Shown here piece after piece: positions 52,471 through 61,089 of a stretch of DNA of 64,000 nucleotides. Every line of letters begins with the position of its first letter. Within the stretch, counting starts at the first letter, position 1. The stretch is from assembly GCA_020438105.1 (NCBI GenBank), contig JAGQVE010000001.1:113700-177699 (forward strand). Reading direction: 5' to 3'. The stretch is from Bacteroidales bacterium. Lineage in GTDB: Bacteria; Bacteroidota; Bacteroidia; Bacteroidales; JAADJA01. A program made the position numbers and the translations under genes. The notes beneath the pieces were generated by a model. It made no database searches. It saw nothing but the letters and a program-made list of their open reading frames with translations, and was not told the origin of the DNA.

Positions 52471-55095
52471 TTAACCGGCTGCAACAATCTCCTTTGCCTT
52501 TGCGAAGGCCTCATTCATTCCGGCCGGGTTTTTACCCCCTGCCGTTGCAAAATGAGGCTGGCCTCCTCCACCACCCTGAATATGTTTTGCGATCTCGCGG
52601 ATCAGCGTACCTGCATTTAGCTTTTTATCGTTTACCAGGTTTTCAGAAATTATCAGCGTTAGATTAGCTTTCCCATCATTTTCTGATCCAAGTAAAACAA
52701 AGCTATTCTCCAGTTCGCGGTTCAATTCAAAAGCCAGGTTCTTGATAGCGGCCATATCAAGCTCCACTTTGCAAGCTACAAAATTGATTTCCCCAATTTT
52801 TTCAGCACCCTGCTTTAACTCATCCTTCAGCATCCCCGCTTTTTGGCTGTTCAAATGCTCAATTTGCTTTTTCAGCTCACTGTTTTGATCCATCAGGTTT
52901 TGCACGCCTTTCACCAGTTCTTTCTGGTTTTTGAGCAACTCTTTTAAATCGTCAACGGTGTGGATAAATTCATTCACATAATTTTCAGCAACTGCTCCTG
53001 TCACCGCCTCCACCCGGCGAATTCCGGCGGCGATAGCACCTTCCGAAACGATTTTAAACAACCCGATTTGCCCGGTTGCCTGAACATGTGTTCCACCGCA
53101 CAACTCCACTGAATAATCTTTATCAAAAGTGATCACACGAACTTTATCTCCATATTTTTCACCAAAAAGGGCCATTGCACCCATTGCCTTTGCATCTTCC
53201 ATGGGCACCTCACGCTTTTCGTCGATGCTGATGTTTTCCCGGATTTTATTGTTAACTATTTGCTCAATTTGTGAAATTTCTTCCTTTGTCAGTTTTGAAA
53301 AATGTGAAAAATCAAACCTAAGTCTTTCAGCGTCAACGAGCGAACCTTTTTGCTCAACATGGGTACCCAAAACCCTTCGAAGCGCGGCATGCATCAGGTG
53401 AGTAGCACTGTGATTGTTTTCTGTAAGCAAACGTTTGCGTTCATCCACCTTAGCCGTGAATATTGATTCTGGATTTTGAGGAATTTGTTCTGCAATATGA
53501 ACGATTAGTTCATTTTCCTTCTGGGTGTCGGTAATATATACCTTTTCTTCACCATTTAAAAGAATTCCTTTATCGCCGACCTGCCCACCCGATTCTGCAT
53601 AAAACGGTGTTTGATCCAAAACTATTTGATAAAATTCCTTTTTGGCTTCACTGATCTTTCTGTACCTGAGAATCCTTGCTTCGGCTGTTGTTTGTTCGTA
53701 TCCGAGAAACTTAGTTTTTTCATTGGAGTCAACCAAAATCACCCAATCTTCGGTACTTTTTTCAGCGGCTTTACGCGACCTGTTTTTCTGCTCTTCCAGC
53801 CCTTTGTTAAAGCCGTCCATATCAACCGACCGCTTTAACTCCCTGGCCATGATTTGTGTTAAATCAACCGGAAATCCATAGGTATCAAATAATTCAAAAG
53901 CGAAGTGACCATTTATTATTTGCTCACCTGGATGCTCTTCAATATAATTTTCAAATTTTTTGATCCCTTGCGAAAGTGTTCTCAGAAAGGTTTGCTCCTC
54001 TTCCTGGATCACCTTCATGATCAAATCTTTTTGTGACTGGATTTCCGGGAAAACATCGCCCATTTTTTCAACAAAAGCCGGCACCAGCTGATAAATAAAA
54101 GACTCCTGCATGTTAAGGAAAGTAAATCCGTAGCGGATTGCGCGACGTAATATCCGGCGAATGACATATCCGGCTTTTACATTGGAGGGCAGTTGCCCGT
54201 CAGCTATCGAAAAAACAACTGCACGCAGGTGATCAGCGACTACCCGCATGGCGATATCGTTTTTATTTTCAATGCCGTATTTAAATCCGGTGATTTCACC
54301 GATTTTTTGAATTAGAGCCTGGAAAATATCGGTATCATAATTTGATTTTTTACCCTGCAAAACCATGCAAAGCCGCTCGAATCCCATACCTGTATCCACA
54401 TGTTTAGATGGAAGAGAAACAAGCTTGCCATCGGCTTTTCGATTAAATTCAATAAAAACCAGGTTCCAAATTTCGATAACCTGCGGATGGTCCATATTTA
54501 CCAAATCCCGACCGGCTGTTTTTACCTTTTCCGAATCATCTCTTAAATCAACGTGCACTTCCGAGCATGGGCCGCAAGGGCCGGTATCACCCATTTCCCA
54601 AAAATTATCCTTTTTTGAACCATATAAAATACGATTTTCAGGAACTAGCTCCTTCCAAAAACCAAAAGCTTCATTATCGGGTTCAAGGTGGTCGTCCTTA
54701 TCGCCACCAAAAACAGTTACATAAAGGTTTTCGGGGTTTATTTTATAAACACCTGTCAATAATTCCCAGGCCCAGGCGATCGCTTCTTTTTTAAAATAAT
54801 CTCCAAACGACCAGTTGCCCAGCATTTCAAACATGGTATGATGATAGGTATCATGTCCCACTTCATCCAAATCATTATGTTTACCTGATACACGCAGGCA
54901 TTTTTGGGAATTGGCAACCCTGCTGCTATCGGCCGGTGAATTACCCAGGAAAATATCTTTAAACTGGTTCATCCCAGCATTTGTAAACATCAATGTAGGA
55001 TCATTCTTCACTACCATCGGGGCCGAAGAAACAATCTTATGTTGTTTCTCACTGAAAAAATTAAAAAAAGCCTGTCGTACCTGTTTTGAATCCAT
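52471..55095 (-). CDS. alaS: Alanyl-tRNA synthetase
   Basis: The 874-residue protein is a complete class II AlaRS. The start is FFNFFSEKQHKIVSSAPMVVKNDPTLMFTNAGMNQFKDIFLG, and GDTGPCGPCSEVH lies in the catalytic core. The editing domain has HSATHLMHAALR and CGGTHV zinc-site motifs. The C-terminal C-Ala domain ends with GGGGGQPHFATAGGKN. It charges tRNA-Ala and corrects mischarging with Ser or Gly. It is a single-copy housekeeping gene. Its start is divergent from the M23 peptidase gene and its stop abuts pepC. Confidence 0.97.
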   Translation of the reverse strand: MDSKQVRQAFFNFFSEKQHKIVSSAPMVVKNDPTLMFTNAGMNQFKDIFLGNSPADSSRVANSQKCLRVSGKHNDLDEVGHDTYHHTMFEMLGNWSFGDYFKKEAIAWAWELLTGVYKINPENLYVTVFGGDKDDHLEPDNEAFGFWKELVPENRILYGSKKDNFWEMGDTGPCGPCSEVHVDLRDDSEKVKTAGRDLVNMDHPQVIEIWNLVFIEFNRKADGKLVSLPSKHVDTGMGFERLCMVLQGKKSNYDTDIFQALIQKIGEITGFKYGIENKNDIAMRVVADHLRAVVFSIADGQLPSNVKAGYVIRRILRRAIRYGFTFLNMQESFIYQLVPAFVEKMGDVFPEIQSQKDLIMKVIQEEEQTFLRTLSQGIKKFENYIEEHPGEQIINGHFAFELFDTYGFPVDLTQIMARELKRSVDMDGFNKGLEEQKNRSRKAAEKSTEDWVILVDSNEKTKFLGYEQTTAEARILRYRKISEAKKEFYQIVLDQTPFYAESGGQVGDKGILLNGEEKVYITDTQKENELIVHIAEQIPQNPESIFTAKVDERKRLLTENNHSATHLMHAALRRVLGTHVEQKGSLVDAERLRFDFSHFSKLTKEEISQIEQIVNNKIRENISIDEKREVPMEDAKAMGAMALFGEKYGDKVRVITFDKDYSVELCGGTHVQATGQIGLFKIVSEGAIAAGIRRVEAVTGAVAENYVNEFIHTVDDLKELLKNQKELVKGVQNLMDQNSELKKQIEHLNSQKAGMLKDELKQGAEKIGEINFVACKVELDMAAIKNLAFELNRELENSFVLLGSENDGKANLTLIISENLVNDKKLNAGTLIREIAKHIQGGGGGQPHFATAGGKNPAGMNEAFAKAKEIVAAG

Positions 55096-55171
55096 TGTTA
55101 TTTAAGAATTATTAACAAAATGCGGTTAAATACACGATTTTCGGGAATCTGCAAAATTAATTTTATTTGTG

Positions 55172-55179
55172 TAAATTTG
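55172..55179 (+). promoter_or_regulatory. -7 element for the M23 peptidase gene
   Basis: TAAATTTG matches TAnnTTTG. It lies 57 bp before the ATG at 55237 and is followed by the typical purine start region. No clear -33 TTG is present at the usual distance. Confidence 0.5.
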
Positions 55180-55236
55180 CAGCGATTTTATTGGTTAATT
55201 GCGAAACCAGATTTGCATAAGACCATATAAGAAACT

Positions 55237-56208
55237 ATGGGAAAAGTGAACTACAAGTTTAACAAAAAGTCACTGCAGTTTGAGGAGGTCAAGGTTACTT
55301 TCAAAGCCCGCTTACTCAAGGCATTATCAGTGGTTGCCACCGGGATGGTATTTGCAGCCGTTGTGATCTTTTTGGCTTATACATTCCTTGATTCACCCAA
55401 GGAAAAAATGCTGAAGCGTGAAATCGCTCAATATGAGTTACAATTTGACCGGGTTAACGAACGACTCGACCAGTATGATGCTGTTTTGACGGACCTTGCC
55501 GATCGTGACGATAATATTTACAGGGTAATTTTCGAAGCCGATCCGGTACCTTCATCAATAAGGAAAGCTGGATTTGGCGGAACCGATCGATATGCTAAAC
55601 TTGAGGGTTATAAAAACTCGGATCTTATCATTAAAACGACTGAAAGACTGGATAAAATCCAAAGTCAGTTGGTGGTTCAATCCGAATCATTTGATGAGGT
55701 TTTTAAATTGGCAAAAAACAAAAATGAAATGCTCGCGTGCATTCCTGCCATTCAACCCGTCAATAACAAAGATCTAAAAAGGCTTTCATCGTATTACGGT
55801 TATCGCACCGACCCCATTTATAAGGTGAGGAAATTCCATCCCGGAATTGATTTTTCAGCACCAACAGGAACTGAAATTTATGCTACCGGCGACGGTGTTA
55901 TCAAAGATATCGTGCAGTCAAGAAGAGGTTATGGTAACCGCCTGATCATCGATCATGGTTATGGTTACGAAACCATGTATGCACACATTCACGAATTTAA
56001 GGTTAAAAAAGGCCAAAAGGTAACCCGTGGTCAGCTCATTGCCACCGTAGGAAATACCGGCAAATCAACTGCACCCCACCTGCATTATGAAATCCGTAAA
56101 GATGGAGTGCGGGTGAACCCGATATATTATTTCTTTAATGATCTTTCGCCTGAGCAGTATGATATGGTTTTAGAATTATCGAGCAGGCCAACACAAACAC
56201 TCGACTAA
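55237..56208 (+). CDS. M23-family cell-wall endopeptidase
   Basis: The 323-residue protein has one N-terminal membrane helix (LSVVATGMVFAAVVIFLAYTFL), a helical coiled region (about 55-165) and a C-terminal LytM/M23 domain. Zinc-site residues are seen in FHPGIDFSAPTGTEIYATGDGV (His and Asp) and ETMYAHIHEF (His-x-His). It cleaves peptide cross-links of peptidoglycan in the periplasm. The MerR regulator gene starts 9 bp after it, so the two are probably co-transcribed. Confidence 0.92.
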   Translation: MGKVNYKFNKKSLQFEEVKVTFKARLLKALSVVATGMVFAAVVIFLAYTFLDSPKEKMLKREIAQYELQFDRVNERLDQYDAVLTDLADRDDNIYRVIFEADPVPSSIRKAGFGGTDRYAKLEGYKNSDLIIKTTERLDKIQSQLVVQSESFDEVFKLAKNKNEMLACIPAIQPVNNKDLKRLSSYYGYRTDPIYKVRKFHPGIDFSAPTGTEIYATGDGVIKDIVQSRRGYGNRLIIDHGYGYETMYAHIHEFKVKKGQKVTRGQLIATVGNTGKSTAPHLHYEIRKDGVRVNPIYYFFNDLSPEQYDMVLELSSRPTQTLD

Positions 56209-56217
56209 TTAAGTCCG

Positions 56218-56556
56218 ATGACTTCCGACCCTTTTAAATCAGCCAAATTGTTTTATTCCATTGGGGAAGTGGCACTGATGTTTGATGTTAATACTTCGCT
56301 GATAAGGTTTTGGGAAAATGAATTTGACATTATTAAACCCAAAAAGAATAAAAAGGGTAATCGGTTATTCACGCAGCAAGATATTGACAACTTTCATATC
56401 ATATTCAATCTGGTGAAAGAACGGGGATATACGCTGCAAGGAGCCAAGCAAAAACTCAAACAAAACAAAGATGAAGTTACCTCAAATGCCGAGGTGGTAA
56501 GTCGTTTGAAAAAGATCAGGAAAACACTCAACGATTTGAGTACATCTATTGAATAG
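56218..56556 (+). CDS. MerR-family transcriptional regulator
   Basis: The 112-residue protein has a MerR winged-helix at the N-terminus: LFYSIGEVALMFDVNTSLIRFWENEFDIIKPKKNKKGNRLFTQQDIDNFHIIFNLVKERGYTLQGAKQKL. The C-terminal dimerisation helix is short and no effector-binding cysteines or domain follow. It is downstream of the M23 gene and convergent with hldD after a 3-bp gap. A role in regulating envelope genes is only inference. Confidence 0.9.
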   Translation: MTSDPFKSAKLFYSIGEVALMFDVNTSLIRFWENEFDIIKPKKNKKGNRLFTQQDIDNFHIIFNLVKERGYTLQGAKQKLKQNKDEVTSNAEVVSRLKKIRKTLNDLSTSIE

Positions 56557-56559
56557 TGA

Positions 56560-57525
56560 TCAGAAGTACCTTCCGGGAACTAAAAACTCACGAACATATT
56601 CCTCAATTCCTTCTTCCAGGCTGTAAAATGGTCTGTTATAACCGGTATTCAGAAGTTTGGTCATGCTGGCCTCTGTAAAATACTGATATTTATCCCTGAT
56701 ATCCTCGGGGGTATCAATAAATTCAATATCAGGTTCACGATCCATCGCTTTGAAGGTGTTGTTTACCAGATCGAGGAAAGTACGGGCCTTACCGGTTCCC
56801 AGGTTATAAATGGAAGATTTGGGTTGCTTTTCCATCAGATAATAAATCACATCCACCACATCTTTCACATATATAAAGTCACGAAGTTGTTTACCATCTT
56901 CAAAATCGGGATTGTGCGACCGGAAAAGCATCATTTTGTTGGTATCCAGAATTTGCTGATAGGCATGCCAAATCACCGATGCCATCCTTCCTTTATGATA
57001 TTCATTGGGTCCGTATACATTAAAAAATTTCAAGCCTGCCCAAAATTTAGGCTTCTCCTCCTGGTCAATGACCCATTTATCAAAATCGTTTTTCGATTCT
57101 CCGTAAGGATTTAAAGGTTTGAGTTTTTTAATCAAACGCATATCATCCTTATAACCATTTTCACCCAGGCCATAAGTGGCAGCAGACGACGCATAAATCA
57201 AAGGAATATCGTATGAAATGCAATAATTCCAAACCGACTGTGAATAATGCAGGTTAAGCTTATCGAAAACAGATTTATCAAATTCGGCGGTATCGGTACG
57301 AGCACCTATGTGAATAAAAAAGTCAACATCTTTATAATTATCTTCAAGCCAGTTGAACAAGAGGTCGCGGTGGATCTTTTCATAAAATGCCTTCTTTTCT
57401 AGGTTTTTGTTTTTTTGGGGATTTAAAAAATCATCAACCACAACGATATCCTTGATCCCCTTGTTATTAAGTTTATTCACAAAACAACTCCCTATAAAGC
57501 CCGCTGCACCTGTAACAATAATCAT
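56560..57525 (-). CDS. hldD: ADP-L-glycero-D-manno-heptose 6-epimerase
   Basis: The 321-residue protein is an extended SDR: MIIVTGAAGFIGSCFVNKLN with the NAD(P)-binding motif, HIGARTDTAEFD (HldD-typical), SSAATYG and Y-x-x-x-K in NPYGESKNDFD, followed by FFNVYGPNEYHKGRMASV. It converts ADP-D-glycero-D-manno-heptose to the L-glycero form for LPS inner core. The presence of GARTDTAE and NEYHKGRMASV distinguishes it from other nucleotide-sugar epimerases. Confidence 0.95.
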   Translation of the reverse strand: MIIVTGAAGFIGSCFVNKLNNKGIKDIVVVDDFLNPQKNKNLEKKAFYEKIHRDLLFNWLEDNYKDVDFFIHIGARTDTAEFDKSVFDKLNLHYSQSVWNYCISYDIPLIYASSAATYGLGENGYKDDMRLIKKLKPLNPYGESKNDFDKWVIDQEEKPKFWAGLKFFNVYGPNEYHKGRMASVIWHAYQQILDTNKMMLFRSHNPDFEDGKQLRDFIYVKDVVDVIYYLMEKQPKSSIYNLGTGKARTFLDLVNNTFKAMDREPDIEFIDTPEDIRDKYQYFTEASMTKLLNTGYNRPFYSLEEGIEEYVREFLVPGRYF

Positions 57526-57616
57526 AATTTGTTGCTTAATTTATTACAAAGATAAGATGTGCAAAGCTAATTAACAAACCGGGGTAGATTTCTTAAGAAA
57601 TCATTAATTCACAAAA

Positions 57617-58615
57617 TTAGTAGTAATGAGTTTCAACAAAAGGCTCATAAAGCGATCGAACCGATTCATCCAGGCTACCAATACAAACTTCCTGCAACAG
57701 GCATTTTTCATGTGTTTTAAGTGAAAGGGTTTGCGTTAAAGTGCAGGGTGTTTTTGCACAGGTACCTGTTGTGCACAAAGTAGTTTCATGACAGCAACTT
57801 CGGCCTAGTGGCCAAAAAATATCGTTCAAACTAAGTAATTCTAAGCCTGATTTTTTAGAAAGAAGCCGAAGGGCAGCGATACATTTTCCACGAATGGGCT
57901 CATCCGTTAACACCGGAGTTTTTGCTCTGAGTTTTATCATCTCATCAGGATCATCGACCACTACACAGCCGGTGCGCAGTAATACCCGCTGCATGTGATA
58001 GTCCATTATGGGAATGAGGTTTTCAGTGTCTTTAATATTGATAACTCCAGCATCCATAGCCAACTTGATGAAAAAGGTGATCTTTTTCTTTTGTGGATCA
58101 GAAAAGCCCATAAACGCTGATAAAATTTCATATAACCCTTTTCCATTATTCACCAAAAAACCATTTGCGTTATCGATCAATGTTGAAATCCGGGAGCCAT
58201 ATCTGGCCTTAACAATTCTACATATATCCAGCAACATCAGCGAACGTTCTTCGATCCGGTCGAGTGTGCAGTTTTCCGGGTTACCATCTGGCGAAAATGT
58301 TTGCTTTAATAAACCCTCCACATCCTGGTTTGAACAGATACTCAAATAGCCGGGATTTAACAATGGGTTTTTTTGATGCAGCAATTGCAAAAAGCCATAT
58401 TCCATATATTCCCATCCGTATAAATTAAGCTCCGGATGTTGCAATGTACGGGTTTGATGGCAAATAGCAGCCGAAAGAAAGTATACCCGCAGCTTTGTTT
58501 CCCGGTCTGCATTAAAATGTAAAAACTCCCGGCCCAAAAAATCAGGATTTATCGTGGCTCCTTTTAATACCGAAGCAACGTTATCAATTTGTGTATGATT
58601 TAACCGAACTCCCAT
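57617..58615 (-). CDS. Cys-rich protein, possible Fe-S helix-hairpin-helix-like protein
   Basis: The 332-residue protein is not firmly recognised. The N-terminal 230 residues are helical, and the segment LSAFMGFSDPQKKKITFFIKLAMD with IMDYHMQRVLLRTGCVVVDD faintly recalls helix-hairpin-helix DNA glycosylase folds. The C-terminus has a dense cysteine group (SCC-x6-C-x4-C-x4-C, then KCLLQEVC), suited to bind an Fe-S cluster or zinc. There is no signal peptide. It is last in a minus-strand run with the CoA-binding protein, aroE and DUF368 genes. A DNA-repair or nucleoside role is only a guess. Confidence 0.6.
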   Translation of the reverse strand: MGVRLNHTQIDNVASVLKGATINPDFLGREFLHFNADRETKLRVYFLSAAICHQTRTLQHPELNLYGWEYMEYGFLQLLHQKNPLLNPGYLSICSNQDVEGLLKQTFSPDGNPENCTLDRIEERSLMLLDICRIVKARYGSRISTLIDNANGFLVNNGKGLYEILSAFMGFSDPQKKKITFFIKLAMDAGVINIKDTENLIPIMDYHMQRVLLRTGCVVVDDPDEMIKLRAKTPVLTDEPIRGKCIAALRLLSKKSGLELLSLNDIFWPLGRSCCHETTLCTTGTCAKTPCTLTQTLSLKTHEKCLLQEVCIGSLDESVRSLYEPFVETHYY

Positions 58616-58624
58616 ATAGCAAAA

Positions 58625-59071
58625 TTAAGCTGGCATTTTTCCAAGTGTACTTCTTAAAAAGCGATGAAAACCATGAATGCCTTTTACTGGCTGTGCGTGC
58701 ATAAGCAAACACTCTTTGGTAATCACTTTTTCTGTATCAACGGATTCAAGGAGCGTTTTATCCGCACTTCCCTGTAGCAGCCAAATATGTTTTATCCCTT
58801 TTGTTTTTGCTTCCTTTAGCAGTTGTGAAGTAATTTCCGGTTTGGTAGAAATAGCCAAAGCTGTAACCTCATCAGGAAGATCATCAATGCTTGAATAACA
58901 ACTTTTCCCTCCATGTGTATCCATATTGGGATTAATGGGATAAACCTCAAAACCTTTTTCATTCAATGCTTTGTAAATGTAAGATCCAAACTTTTTGGGG
59001 TTACGCGAAACACCTGCAACAGCAATATGCTTTTGCGCCAGAAATGTATCAATTAAGCTACGGGTTGACAT
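58625..59071 (-). CDS. CoA-binding protein (YccU-like)
   Basis: The 148-residue protein has the CoA-binding Rossmann pattern: KHIAVAGVSRNPKKFGSYIYKALNEKGFEVYPINPN at the start, DLPDEVTALAISTKPEITSQLLKEA and KHIWLLQGSADKTLLE, then CLLMHAQPVKGIHGFHR. Small YccU/YneT-type proteins bind CoA through a GxxxxP/S/A segment. The role is not known. It lies 9 bp upstream of the Cys-rich gene in transcript order. Confidence 0.88.
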   Translation of the reverse strand: MSTRSLIDTFLAQKHIAVAGVSRNPKKFGSYIYKALNEKGFEVYPINPNMDTHGGKSCYSSIDDLPDEVTALAISTKPEITSQLLKEAKTKGIKHIWLLQGSADKTLLESVDTEKVITKECLLMHAQPVKGIHGFHRFLRSTLGKMPA

Positions 59072-59167
59072 GACGAATTAAAAATTATGGGGTTAACAAA
59101 CTGCCGGAAGTAAAATTAGAAATTTTTGTGTTTTCGGTGCATGAATTGTTAACAAATTCACAGTAAT

Positions 59168-59932
59168 TTATTTACGATCCAAATTGGGCTCCCAGATTTC
59201 CCATGACTTTTCAGCTTGAAATTCAAGCATGCTGAGTCCGTTGCTGATCTGTGCACCGTACTTTTTCCCTGAAATCAAAAAACCGCTCTCAGTGGGATTA
59301 TAGATCAAATCAAACAAAAGATGATCGGATGTGAGCGCCTCATAAGCCATTTGTGGTACAAAGCTGATATTTGGATACATTCCCACAGGGGTAGCATTAA
59401 TGATCAAAGGAAAGGCTTTAATATTTTCGGTGCTCAAAAAATTATAACTAACCTGGTTACAATCATATGGCCTTCTGGAAACAAACATAAATTCGATACC
59501 CAGTTTTTTAAGAACCCACGCTACTGCATTTGCACTCCCTCCGGTACCCAGTATCAATGCCCTCGAATGATGGGGCATTAGTAAGGGTTTTATTGCCATT
59601 TCAAATCCATAAGTGTCGGTATTATAGCCCATCATGGTAATCTCATTATCCACCCTAACTATTCGAATACAATTTACCGCACCAATTTCACTAGCTGATG
59701 CTTCGATGACATTCAGGTATTTTATAACAGTTTGTTTATGCGGGATGGTAACGTTTAACCCCGCAAGGCCCGGATTATTTTGCACCAGGAGAATCAGGTC
59801 CTTTGATAAATGAACTGGGAAAAGTTTGTAATTAAAACCGTTTAAACCTTCCGATTCAAACTTCTTTTCAAAATATTTTTTCGACCAGGAATGGTCGAGG
59901 GGATAGCCGATAAGTCCGTAGAGTTTCCCCAT
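59168..59932 (-). CDS. aroE: Shikimate dehydrogenase AroE
   Basis: The 254-residue protein catalyses the NADPH-dependent reduction of 3-dehydroshikimate, the fourth step of the shikimate pathway. Motifs are YGLIGYPLDHSWSKKYFEKKF (substrate Ser/Thr loop), GLNVTIPHKQTVIKYL with the catalytic Lys and the NVTIPHK core, ALILGTGGSANAVAWVLKKLG for the nucleotide, and the C-terminal NGLSMLEFQAEKSWEIW. It follows DUF368 by 6 bp in the same operon. Confidence 0.95.
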   Translation of the reverse strand: MGKLYGLIGYPLDHSWSKKYFEKKFESEGLNGFNYKLFPVHLSKDLILLVQNNPGLAGLNVTIPHKQTVIKYLNVIEASASEIGAVNCIRIVRVDNEITMMGYNTDTYGFEMAIKPLLMPHHSRALILGTGGSANAVAWVLKKLGIEFMFVSRRPYDCNQVSYNFLSTENIKAFPLIINATPVGMYPNISFVPQMAYEALTSDHLLFDLIYNPTESGFLISGKKYGAQISNGLSMLEFQAEKSWEIWEPNLDRK

Positions 59933-59938
59933 TTTAGA

Positions 59939-60865
59939 TTATGCTTCCGTTTTTTGCGAGGCTGCTTTTTCGATGACCCAGATAGACACAATTCCTACCA
60001 AAGCGATCAGGATTGCAAATATTACTTCTGAATTAATGGTTTCAGGGAAGTAACGCTGATATTGCATCACAATGGGCTCACCATGTTTCATCACCTGATT
60101 GCCTGCTTCATCAGTAAGGTAGATCATTTTTTGCCAGGGCCACAAAATACTCACCGATCCTAAAATAAACCCGGTTAACAAAGAAATAGTTTGATCACGA
60201 TAATTTTTAAATACCCACGACAGCAAGTGGGAGAAAGCAAGCAATCCACCTGCCGCTCCAATTCCAACCGGAATTAAAACAGCAAAGTCCCAATTATTAA
60301 CCGCATCAATCATCACTAACTGGTAATTTCCCAGTAATATCAAAACAAAGGAGCCCGAAAGTCCGGGAAGTATCATGCTGCAAATGGCGATTACACCGCA
60401 CAACATAAGATATAAAAACCCATCATTTTCGCGGGCTGGATTTGCAATGGAGATCATGATGGCAATGGCGGCGCCAATAATAAACATCACCACCACGGAA
60501 ACCGACCATTTTGAAATGGTTTTTCCGACAAAATAAACGGAGGCCAGTACCAATCCAAAAAAGTAGGACCAAATATAAACCGGATAATTTTCAAATAAAT
60601 AATCAAACAATTTGGCTAACGAAACAATGGCCAAAAATACACCTCCAAATACCGAGATTAAAAAATAAAGGTCGGTATGAGCTGCAAATTCTTTGAACTT
60701 GAGTGAAGTTAGTAATTTCAGCGCCTTTAAGTTAAAAGATTTGATGGCATTGATTAGCCTTTCAAAAATTCCTGTGATCAGGGCGATGGTTCCACCCGAT
60801 ACTCCGGGAATTACATTGGCAGCGCCCATGGCAATACCTTTTAAAATCAGGAATACATAATTCAT
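59939..60865 (-). CDS. DUF368 polytopic membrane protein (PopT-like)
   Basis: The 308-residue protein has about eight membrane helices. The family signature is at the start, GIAMGAANVIPGVSGGTIALITGIFERLI, and its second copy is CSMILPGLSGSFVLILLGNYQ. DUF368 proteins have been linked to recycling of undecaprenyl phosphate across the membrane (PopT). It is the first gene of the minus-strand run with aroE and CoA-binding protein. The symmetrical PGxSGG/S motifs are intact. Confidence 0.9.
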   Translation of the reverse strand: MNYVFLILKGIAMGAANVIPGVSGGTIALITGIFERLINAIKSFNLKALKLLTSLKFKEFAAHTDLYFLISVFGGVFLAIVSLAKLFDYLFENYPVYIWSYFFGLVLASVYFVGKTISKWSVSVVVMFIIGAAIAIMISIANPARENDGFLYLMLCGVIAICSMILPGLSGSFVLILLGNYQLVMIDAVNNWDFAVLIPVGIGAAGGLLAFSHLLSWVFKNYRDQTISLLTGFILGSVSILWPWQKMIYLTDEAGNQVMKHGEPIVMQYQRYFPETINSEVIFAILIALVGIVSIWVIEKAASQKTEA

Positions 60866-61089
60866 TTTATCAGGAATATTTGGAATTTATAATAATAATA
60901 CTTTTGATTATCCGTCATTTTACCAGATTTAAATAAAGGGTTTTTAACATCCATCATTTGCTCTCAGATTTCGCTAATATCGCTGATAATATTTGGTTTT
61001 TCTGTGAGATCAGTGAAATCTTTGTGAACTTTTCAATTGCTTGTATAATTGCGGAAAAACATTAATACTTTAATTGTTTTGGAAAAGGA

